The notes beneath the pieces were generated by a model. The model was given only the letters and a program-made list of their open reading frames with translations. It was not told the DNA's origin and did no database searches. Below, in pieces: positions 1 to 5,029 of a stretch of 5,029 nt of DNA; positions within the stretch are counted from its first letter, which is position 1, and each line of letters starts with the position of its first letter. Both the position numbers and the translations under genes were made by a program. The stretch is from Planctomycetia bacterium (GTDB lineage: Bacteria > Planctomycetota > Planctomycetia > Gemmatales > Gemmataceae), in the NCBI GenBank assembly GCA_005773755.1, contig SXHE01000093.1, positions 1 to 5,029 on the forward strand. The letters run 5' to 3'.

Positions 1-178
1 AACGCCACCCGCGCAAGGCACCCCGCGAGGGAGATGGCACAACACCCAGAGCCTGCACAGGTTTAGGGCGTGACCGACCGCCAACTGCGTAACACCTAAC
101 TCTTAATGGTCGGTAAATCTTTCCCCACAACACACGACTACAGAACAATTTTTGTCGGTACGTTCCAGATGATGCGCC
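1..178. other. intergenic stretch upstream of the tRNA-like locus
   Basis: I see no gene here. All three plus-strand frames open at the left edge hit stops early (the frame starting at base 1 ends with TAG at 64-66), and none of the short peptides is recognisable. Bases 90-170 are clearly richer in A/T than the rest of the window, as expected for a promoter region ahead of the plus-strand RNA locus. However, I cannot find a convincing -35/-10 pair; the best -10-like string is TACGTT at 159-164, with no good -35. A 7-base inverted repeat (ACCGACC at 73-79, GGTCGGT at 108-114, 28-base spacer) is present but could be chance. Confidence 0.5.
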
Positions 179-256
179 GGTGGCGCTGGGCAGTTCGGTT
201 GGTAGAGCTCTTGAAAGGCATTCGAGAGGTCAGGAGTTCGACTCTCCTCACCTCCA
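179..256 (+). tRNA. tRNA-Ala(GGC)-like gene with a degenerate 5' half; possible pseudogene
   Basis: The 3' half folds as a tRNA. The anticodon stem is CTTGA (210-214) with TCGAG (222-226), one T-G wobble. The loop AAGGCAT (215-221) places GGC at 217-219, and A32/U38 are kept as in tRNA-Ala(GGC). The variable loop is AGGTC (227-231). The T-arm AGGAG-TTCGACT-CTCCT (232-248) is perfect. The 3' acceptor strand is CACCTCC (249-255), with U at position 70 and A73 at 256; CCA is not encoded. The 5' half is poor. The acceptor strand GGTGGCG (179-185) pairs at only 5 of 7 positions, and the T at position 3 destroys the G3:U70 pair that alanyl-tRNA synthetase normally requires. Position 8 is C rather than U. 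The D-stem GGGC/GAGC (188-191/205-208) has two mismatches and encloses a 13-base loop. U33 is replaced by A216. A serine (UGA) reading of the loop was considered, but it lacks a proper stem and long variable arm. A tRNA-derived sequence is fairly sure; a working tRNA is doubtful. Confidence 0.55.
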
Positions 257-262
257 CATCGC

Positions 263-296
263 GAAAGCCCCGGCGGGGCCGGGACTTTCTTCGTTT
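263..296 (+). terminator. intrinsic-type hairpin terminator after the tRNA-like locus
   Basis: GAAAG (263-267) and CCCGGC (269-274) pair perfectly with GCCGGG (278-283) and CTTTC (285-289). This gives an 11-pair stem interrupted by one C/A mismatch (268/284), with a GGG loop. On the plus strand the stem runs into a moderately T-rich tail (TTTCTTCGTTT, 286-296). It begins 6 bases after the discriminator base of the tRNA-like sequence, the expected place for its terminator. It also lies 27 bases beyond the stop of the convergent minus-strand LRR gene and could stop that transcript too, though no T-run follows on that strand. Confidence 0.6.
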
Positions 297-316
297 GGGC
301 CGCGCCGCTCGCGCGC

Positions 317-1669
317 TCAATAGCGCGACCACTCGCGCAGCCGCGGGCCGAAGTGCTTCTTCAGTGTCGCCGACAGCATCTCTTTACGCATTTCGATCCG
401 GCGCAGGTTCGGAAACTCGCCGCACTTCATCAGCGCGTTCATGGCTCCCGCGTCAGGTTTGGGCTGTACGGCAGAACCGCCGAGCGCGAAACTCGCCACG
501 CTACTCTGCGCGAGCCACCGAAACAGTGGCTCCCAACGGATTGTTACTCTGTCACCGCTGATGGCGAGTTGGCGGAGTGCCTTCCCCCGCGTGGTCCGGA
601 AGATGTTCTTGCTGAATCCGTTGAACCCGTTCTCCGGCAGGTTCAAGACGGCGAGGTTCGGTAGATTCGCGGAGCAGATGACGTTGGCGATTTCTGACCC
701 TTTGAGGAAGCTGTTCTCGACGGTAAACACCCGGAGTTTCCGCATGTGCTTCGCCCGAGCGACGGCCGAACCGAGACCGCTGCGCTCGCACCGAAATAAG
801 AGCGAGCGCAACTCAGGTAGATGGGCGTCTGAAATGGCCTTGAACGCTTCATTGGATTCGAACTGAATCCGGTTCAGTTCGAGGGACTTCAACCCACGCA
901 AGTGTTTAGCGTTGAACAACTCGATAAGCTGTTCGTCCGCGTCGGGCGCGTCGTCATCGCGATCCCAACGCCCGACGGTGAGGTGGCGTAGCCCCTCCCA
1001 CTCTCGGTCACGGGAAAAAGCGAGAAGGCAGTCCTGATGTGCGTAATCGAGCGTTATTGAACGCAGGTTCTCGATGGAGCCGGAATTGCTTAGCGCCTTT
1101 ATGCTCTGCGACCCAACGTGGTGGCGCGTTCCAGACTCAAGAGTAACGGTTCGAATCTGCGGGAACCAACGAGACGAGGCGACTTGTTTTAGCCCCTCTG
1201 GGTCCGGGGCGCGGATCACCAGTTCACGGATCGGGACGGCGCGAAAGACAATGTCCGCGTGACGAACGAAATCGGCGACGGTGTCGAAAGTGGCACGCTC
1301 TACAAAGCCGCGCGAAAACGGACTGATCGTCTCCGCGGTGAGAACGATCTTGTGGGTGTGAACGCCGTCCAGTTTCGGGAACCGGGCCAACTCTGTGCTC
1401 TCGTGATCGCGCGGCAATCCGACGGCAGCGAGCGCCTGGCGGTGGGCCACGTCGGGTTCAATGTCGCTCCAGAACGCCGGCGCTTCGGTGGGGAACGCGG
1501 CGAGGCTGGGGTCGTCCTCGTCGAGGCGCGCGAGTTCGCACGCGGCGCGGACGTACTTCGCGGCCTGCGCCTGTCCGTTTTCTTCGAGCCAGTCGGCGTA
1601 GAGCAGCCGCGGCGTGTCCTCGTCCGGGTGGGCGAGGATCGCGGCGTAGAGCGCGTCGCGGTCGGTCAT
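317..1669 (-). CDS. TIGR02996-domain leucine-rich-repeat protein, function unknown
   Basis: This encodes 450 residues with no signal peptide or membrane segment, so it is probably cytoplasmic. Residues about 3-45 match the TIGR02996 module (DALYAAILAHPDEDTPRLLY, then ADWLEENG), an N-terminal domain expanded in Gemmata and often followed by repeats. From about residue 145 there are irregular leucine-rich strands at intervals of roughly 25-35 residues: IRTVTLES (172), LRSITLDY (202), LRHLTVGR (227), LKSLELNR (260), LRSLLFRC (287), LRVFTVEN (312), LAVLNLPENGF (339), LRQLAISG (365), LRRIEMRK (422). The protein ends in a basic tail, KKHFGPRLREWSRY. Binding partners are unknown; a protein-interaction role is only inferred from the LRR fold. 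The ATG at 1669 is chosen because TIGR02996 starts there; the frame stays open upstream only as an overlap with the neighbouring gene. The Shine-Dalgarno is weak (GGGA, 6 bases before ATG). It follows the secreted-protein gene by 23 bases, so co-transcription is likely. GC falls from about 70% or more at the N-terminal end to near 50% in the repeats. A 6-pair hairpin (312-327) straddles the TGA stop. Confidence 0.9.
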   Translation of the reverse strand: MTDRDALYAAILAHPDEDTPRLLYADWLEENGQAQAAKYVRAACELARLDEDDPSLAAFPTEAPAFWSDIEPDVAHRQALAAVGLPRDHESTELARFPKLDGVHTHKIVLTAETISPFSRGFVERATFDTVADFVRHADIVFRAVPIRELVIRAPDPEGLKQVASSRWFPQIRTVTLESGTRHHVGSQSIKALSNSGSIENLRSITLDYAHQDCLLAFSRDREWEGLRHLTVGRWDRDDDAPDADEQLIELFNAKHLRGLKSLELNRIQFESNEAFKAISDAHLPELRSLLFRCERSGLGSAVARAKHMRKLRVFTVENSFLKGSEIANVICSANLPNLAVLNLPENGFNGFSKNIFRTTRGKALRQLAISGDRVTIRWEPLFRWLAQSSVASFALGGSAVQPKPDAGAMNALMKCGEFPNLRRIEMRKEMLSATLKKHFGPRLREWSRY

Positions 1670-1692
1670 GGGCGGTCCCGTCCCGGTGGTGA

Positions 1693-3657
1693 TTACTTCT
1701 TCTGGGCCGCGAGCCAGGCGCGCCAGGCGGCGACGGTCGCGGCCTTCTGGTCGGTGGTCGCGCCGGTCACGGGGCCGAGGTCGCGGTTGGTGAAGCTCTT
1801 GAGCGCGGCGCGGGCGGCCCGCACCACGGCGTCGTCGGCGTCGGTCAACAGTTCGATCAGATCGGGGATGTGGTCGCGGTCGTCCTTCATCGCGCAGGCG
1901 AGGGCCGCGGCCCGGCGCAACTCGGCCTCGTTCGCCTTCAGCATGGCACGAAGGGTGGCGGGGGTCATGCGCGCGAGCCGCTCGGCCAGCGCTTCGCGGG
2001 CCGCGGCCTTGCGCTCGCCCAGTTCGAGGGCGGTCGTCGCGGTCAGGAGCGCGCGGGTGTACTCGCTCCCCTTCGTGTCGCGCAGCTCTTTCAGCTTGGT
2101 CGCGTAGTCGGTGCCGGTCGTCTTCATCAGCTCCGCGGCCATACCGATGGTCTTGTCGCCGGTCGGGTTGGGCAGGTTCAGGACCGGCGGCGGGGGCGGC
2201 ACGTTGACCGGGCTGGTGGGCCGGTTCGGGAGCACCTCGCTCGCGCTCGGCCCGGACCCGGCCCGCATCTCGGTGCTGGTCGGGTTCTTCTGCACCTTCG
2301 TCGAGAGGTCGCGCGCCAAGTTGGACTTGCACAGGAACAGGACCGCGAACGAGGTGTTCACATCGGCCCCGTAGCCGCCCACGGTCCAGGTACCGTCGGG
2401 CGACTGCGAGCGCACGATGGCGGTCGAGCCGACGTCGTACCAGTCGATGCCACCGATCTTGTCCACGTCGTAAATGACGCCGACGCGCTCCAACGACCAG
2501 AGGAAGTACATGTCGCCGATGCCGTGCGAGGCCCCGTTGATGAGCAGCCCCTTGCCGCTGCGCAGGTGATCGGCGAGGACGAGGCCGAGACCGGCGAACG
2601 CCCTTTGGACGACGAGGTCGCGCGCGTCCGCGGGGCGTCCGCCGCCGGCTTTGGGCGGCGGCGCGGTGCCCGCGGGCGGGTTGTAGAACGGGTCGCCCGG
2701 CTTGCCGCCCGGCTTCGGGGGCGCATCGGCCTTGGGGCCGCCGGGCGGGTTCAGCTTCTGGTTGCGCTCCTCGCGGCGCGCGATCCCGGTCGCCATGCCC
2801 ACCAGCCCGGCGCAGTACATCACCGGGCTCATCATCATCACCGGGGCCACCCCGCCGCCCGGTGACAGCCCGACGTACTGCCAGTAGCCCGTGCGGGCGT
2901 CCTGCGAGCCCATGAACCGTTTCTCGATCGCCTCGAGCGCTTTTTCAACGGGCACGCCGTGCTTACGAGACAGCCAGACGGCGAGCGCGGCGAACTGCGT
3001 ATTGGAGTTGTCGTCGATGCCCAGCGCGATCGGTGCCCCGCCGGGACCGGGCGGCGCGCCGGGACCGTTCTGGGCCGGGCGCAGCGTCTGGGCGTACTTC
3101 TCGATCTCCGGGTGAATCTTGGTGGTGTCTTTGTCCTTGTCTTTGCCGCCGCCCGCGACCAACTGCTGCTGCTTCAATCCCTTGAGCCGTTCCACGTCCG
3201 CCGGTGGGACCTCGGGGCAGCACTGATAGCCCCACCCGCCCGCGCTCGACTGCCCGATGAGCAGGCGGAACGCGAGCATCTGGATCAGCGGCACGTCGGA
3301 CGAGTCGCCGTACCGGTCCAGGTACATCAGGCACAGCGAAACTTGGTAGGTGTTCGTTTGCGTGTACGACGCCTCGCGCACCTGAGCGGTGATGTTCTTC
3401 ACGGCCGGGTCGTCGCCGGGAATGCCGGCTTCGAGCAGTGCCAACCCGGCCAGCGCGGTCGGCCCGATGCCGTAGCTGTTCTCGCCGCCGACAACCGGCG
3501 CGCCCCCGGCGGCGCGGCCGTACCGCGCCTTTATCGCGTCGGTGCCGCCCTTCAGCGACTTCTCGATCTCCTTCGGCGTGGCCCCGGTCGCCCCGGGCGC
3601 GGACGCGATCAGGAACAGGGCCAGCAAGCCGGTGGCACGAACGAGCTTCGACGTCAC
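1693..3657 (-). CDS. secreted prenyltransferase/terpene-cyclase-like toroid repeat protein with C-terminal HEAT-like repeats
   Basis: The product is 654 residues with no recognised named function. Residues 1-25 look like a Sec signal peptide: basic start (K4, R7), hydrophobic LLALFLIASA, then a small-residue GATGA region, so export is likely. Two repeat-rich blocks (about 28-300 and 345-450) resemble the alpha/alpha-toroid of prenyltransferase/squalene-cyclase-like proteins: YGIGPTALAGLALLEAG (62-78), GGWGYQ (140-145), NTQFAALAVWLSRKHG (219-234), GYWQYVG (257-263), SHGIGDMYFLWSLERVGV (377-394) and DGTWTVGGYGADVNTSFAVL (421-440). They are separated by a Lys/Asp run (172-177) and Pro/Gly-rich linkers (about 197-209 and 303-340), with a further Pro-rich linker at about 477-498. 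Residues about 545-625 are Ala/Leu/Arg helices like HEAT repeats, ending in AAWRAWLAAQKK. I see no cyclase DxDD motif or prenyltransferase metal site, so an enzyme role is unsupported; a structural or binding role outside the cytoplasm is inference. The GTG start is supported by GAGGG 7 bases upstream and by the signal peptide beginning there. Confidence 0.88.
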   Translation of the reverse strand: MTSKLVRATGLLALFLIASAPGATGATPKEIEKSLKGGTDAIKARYGRAAGGAPVVGGENSYGIGPTALAGLALLEAGIPGDDPAVKNITAQVREASYTQTNTYQVSLCLMYLDRYGDSSDVPLIQMLAFRLLIGQSSAGGWGYQCCPEVPPADVERLKGLKQQQLVAGGGKDKDKDTTKIHPEIEKYAQTLRPAQNGPGAPPGPGGAPIALGIDDNSNTQFAALAVWLSRKHGVPVEKALEAIEKRFMGSQDARTGYWQYVGLSPGGGVAPVMMMSPVMYCAGLVGMATGIARREERNQKLNPPGGPKADAPPKPGGKPGDPFYNPPAGTAPPPKAGGGRPADARDLVVQRAFAGLGLVLADHLRSGKGLLINGASHGIGDMYFLWSLERVGVIYDVDKIGGIDWYDVGSTAIVRSQSPDGTWTVGGYGADVNTSFAVLFLCKSNLARDLSTKVQKNPTSTEMRAGSGPSASEVLPNRPTSPVNVPPPPPVLNLPNPTGDKTIGMAAELMKTTGTDYATKLKELRDTKGSEYTRALLTATTALELGERKAAAREALAERLARMTPATLRAMLKANEAELRRAAALACAMKDDRDHIPDLIELLTDADDAVVRAARAALKSFTNRDLGPVTGATTDQKAATVAAWRAWLAAQKK

Positions 3658-3664
3658 GACACGA

Positions 3665-3669
3665 CCCTC
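3665..3669 (-). promoter_or_regulatory. Shine-Dalgarno site that fixes the GTG start at 3657
   Basis: On the minus strand GAGGG is followed by 7 bases and then GTG, which begins the signal-peptide-bearing reading frame. The site lies at the edge of a small inverted repeat, CTCGG-TG-CCGAG (minus strand, 3678 to 3667). This could form a 4-pair hairpin with a 4-base loop that covers the first three bases (GAG) of the Shine-Dalgarno. Whether that matters for translation cannot be told from sequence. Confidence 0.6.
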
Positions 3670-3718
3670 GGCACCGAGGACAGAATGGTGACTGCTAATC
3701 TAACACAAGCGCGAGCGC

Positions 3719-3742
3719 CGGGCGACACCGAATCGCCGCCCG
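3719..3742 (-). terminator. weak candidate hairpin directly after the htpG stop codon
   Basis: On the minus strand CGGGCG (3742-3737), immediately after the TAA of htpG, can pair with CGCCCG (3724-3719) across a 12-base loop. An alternative 5-pair stem, GGCGA/TCGCC, uses the same region. No U-run follows; the next bases are GC-rich, then TTGTGTTAGATTAG. It is at best a poor intrinsic terminator or an mRNA 3'-end stabiliser. If it is not functional, the 85-base gap does not exclude read-through from htpG into the secreted-protein gene. Confidence 0.25.
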
Positions 3743-5029
3743 TTACCCCGCGTTCGCGTCGCGCGCGATCAGGTCGTTGACGCGCTTCGCGAACGCGACC
3801 GGGTCGCTCACCTTTGATCCCTCCGCGATGACCGCCTGTTCGTACAGGAGCCGCGCGTACAGGTCGAGCCGCGGGTCGGCCGCGCTCTTGTCGTGTAGCG
3901 CGCGTACGGCCTCGACGGTGGCGTGCGCCGGGTTCAGTTCCAGCACGCGCTTCGCTTCGCCCACGTCGCGGCCCATCCGCTCCATCAGCCGCTCCATGTT
4001 CGCGGACACGCCGTGCGTGTCGGCCACGAGGCACGCGGCGCTCTCGGTCAGGCGGTTCGTGAGCCGCACGTCGGTCACGTCGGGCAGCTTCGCCTTGAGT
4101 GCGGTCAGCAGCGCCGCGAACTTCTCCCTGTCGCCTGCGGGAACCTCGCCCGCGCCCGCCGCTTCGCCGCGGTCCGCCGCGACCAGCTTCTTCCCCTTGT
4201 AAGTGCCCAACTGCGGGATCGCGAACTCGTCGATGGGGTCGGTCAGCAGCAGCACGTCGCGGCCCTTCGCGCGGAATGCTTCGAGGTACGGCGACCGCCG
4301 CAGTTGCTCCGCGCTTTCGCCGATCAGGTACGCGATCTCGGTTTGGTCCGTGGGCATCTTCTCGACGTACTCGGCGAAGTTCGTCACCTTCCCGGCCTCG
4401 GTGTTGGCGCTCTCGAACAGCAGCAGGTCGGCGACCTTCTCGCGGTTGCTCCAGTCGCGCGTCAGCCCTTCCTTCAGCACGCTGCCGAAGCCCTTGAAGA
4501 AGGTGAGGTACTTCTCCGGCTCGATGTTCTTCATCCCCGCGAGCGTTTCGAGCACGTTCTTGACGACGCTCTTCTGGATCGCGTCGAGCAGCGGGTTCTG
4601 TTGGAGCAGCTCGCGCGACACGTTCAGCGGCAGGTCCGCGGAATCGACGACGCCCTTCACGAACCGCAGGTACTGCGGCAGCACCTGCTCGCACCGGTCC
4701 ATGATGAGCACGCGCTGGACGTAGAGGCGCAGCCCGGCGACCGGTTCCTCGTAGTCGAACCCGAACGGCTTCTGCGCGGGCACGAAGCACAGCACGCGGA
4801 ACTCGGTCTTCCCCTCGGCCGCGTAGTGGATCACCTCCGCGGGCGGGTCGCTGTCGTGCGCCAGCGACTTGTAGAACTCCGCGTACTCTTCCTCTTTCAC
4901 CTCGCTCTTGCTGCGCAGCCAGATCGCCTTGCGCGAGTTCAGCGTTTCTTCGCTCGTTTCGGTCTTCTTCTCGTCGCCCTCGCCCACTTCCTTTTCCACG
5001 TCCATCACGACGGGGTGTTCGAGGAAGTC
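3743..5029 (-). CDS. htpG: molecular chaperone HtpG (bacterial Hsp90), C-terminal part; 5' end outside the window
   Basis: HtpG is the cytosolic, ATP-driven Hsp90 homodimer that remodels client proteins. The visible 428 residues start mid-gene at DFLEHPVVMDVEKEVGEG, the end of the N-terminal region and charged linker. The middle domain follows: KAIWLRSKSEVKEEEYAEFY (visible residues about 34-53), GLRLYVQRVLIMD (about 99-111), and the signature LPLNVSRELLQQNP (about 133-146). The Arg in SRELL (visible residue 139) corresponds to the middle-domain arginine that contacts the ATP gamma-phosphate (yeast R380). The C-terminal dimerisation domain includes DVRLTNRLTESAACLV (about 320-335), VLELNPAH and LLYEQAVIAEGSKVSDPVAF. 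The ATPase domain, roughly 210 residues, lies beyond base 5029. There is no C-terminal MEEVD tail, as expected in bacteria. An Ala/Gly-rich stretch (EAAGAGEVPAG, about 289-299) sits at the middle/C-terminal junction, where HtpG proteins vary. No frameshift or missing key residue is visible, so the gene appears intact. The frame remains open to the right edge; the internal GTG at 5008 and ATG at 5005 are not real starts. Confidence 0.96.
   Translation of the reverse strand, partial: DFLEHPVVMDVEKEVGEGDEKKTETSEETLNSRKAIWLRSKSEVKEEEYAEFYKSLAHDSDPPAEVIHYAAEGKTEFRVLCFVPAQKPFGFDYEEPVAGLRLYVQRVLIMDRCEQVLPQYLRFVKGVVDSADLPLNVSRELLQQNPLLDAIQKSVVKNVLETLAGMKNIEPEKYLTFFKGFGSVLKEGLTRDWSNREKVADLLLFESANTEAGKVTNFAEYVEKMPTDQTEIAYLIGESAEQLRRSPYLEAFRAKGRDVLLLTDPIDEFAIPQLGTYKGKKLVAADRGEAAGAGEVPAGDREKFAALLTALKAKLPDVTDVRLTNRLTESAACLVADTHGVSANMERLMERMGRDVGEAKRVLELNPAHATVEAVRALHDKSAADPRLDLYARLLYEQAVIAEGSKVSDPVAFAKRVNDLIARDANAG

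Noticed and set aside
1..66. C-terminal tail of an upstream plus-strand gene ending at TAG 64-66
   Set aside because: Only 21 codons are visible, all three frames are equally unremarkable, and no family features can be recognised.
205..231. tRNA-Ser(UGA) reading, using the loop CTTGAAA at 210-216
   Set aside because: Its anticodon stem (205-209 with 217-221) has only two Watson-Crick pairs, plus two wobbles and a mismatch. There is also no long variable arm before the T-arm. The Ala(GGC) register gives a full stem and a canonical AGGTC variable loop.
138..332. 64-residue minus-strand reading frame across the tRNA-like locus, with VRRVELLTSRMPF
   Set aside because: This is an antisense translation of a tRNA T-arm and anticodon arm, a well-known source of spurious short proteins. 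It also crosses the terminator hairpin.
1670..2332. N-terminal extension of the LRR frame to 2332 (671 residues in all)
   Set aside because: The extension is an Arg/Pro/Gly/Asp-rich shadow of the secreted-protein gene in another frame. The conserved TIGR02996 module begins exactly at the ATG at 1669.
1870..2865. 331-residue plus-strand frame antisense to the secreted-protein gene
   Set aside because: Its composition (His/Arg/Gly/Ala-rich, no motif) is typical of antisense frames in high-GC DNA. The minus-strand frame has a signal peptide and recognisable repeats.
3658..3742. A promoter for the secreted-protein gene (TTGTGT near 3706-3701 with CATTCT downstream, minus strand)
   Set aside because: The spacing is about 15 bases and both hexamers match consensus poorly; the sequence alone is not enough to call it.
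3654..4790. 378-residue minus-strand frame overlapping htpG
   Set aside because: It is an Arg-rich off-frame shadow; the htpG frame is unmistakable over the same bases.
5003..5008. GTG/ATG at 5008/5005 as the true start of the chaperone gene
   Set aside because: The frame stays open to the window edge and the upstream residues (DFLEHPVV) are coding. HtpG needs an N-terminal ATPase domain that must lie beyond base 5029.

Overview
This window looks like chromosomal DNA from a GC-rich planctomycete, most likely the Gemmataceae (Gemmata and relatives). The main evidence is the protein at 317..1669. It opens with the short N-terminal module known as TIGR02996 (residues about 3-45, with LLYADWLEE), a family expanded in Gemmata genomes, and continues into degenerate leucine-rich repeats. 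The secreted protein at 1693..3657 is also of a type common in planctomycetes: a toroid-like repeat core, Pro/Gly-rich linkers and a short HEAT-like tail. The lineage call is inferred from protein character, not from a marker gene.

Layout. Three protein genes lie on the minus strand and read right to left. First is the C-terminal two thirds of htpG (3743..5029, 5' end beyond the window). After an 85-base gap comes a secreted 654-residue protein of unknown function (1693..3657), with a GTG start and a clear Shine-Dalgarno. Then, 23 bases further on, comes the 450-residue TIGR02996/LRR protein (317..1669). The left end is intergenic and holds a plus-strand tRNA-Ala(GGC)-like sequence (179..256) followed by a strong hairpin terminator (263..289), convergent with the LRR gene.

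How the parts relate. HtpG is a housekeeping Hsp90 chaperone. The other two genes have no known role, and nothing in the sequence ties them to HtpG beyond order and strand. The close spacing of the secreted-protein and LRR genes suggests co-transcription.

The most interesting observations are two. The tRNA-like locus has an anticodon-to-3' half that reads as tRNA-Ala, including U70 and A73, while its 5' half is degenerate, the G3:U70 pair is lost and U33 is replaced. The LRR gene is a compositional mosaic: its TIGR02996 end is about 70-77% GC and its repeat body about 50-53% GC. I found no CRISPR array, transposase, integrase, phage gene or obvious defence system.
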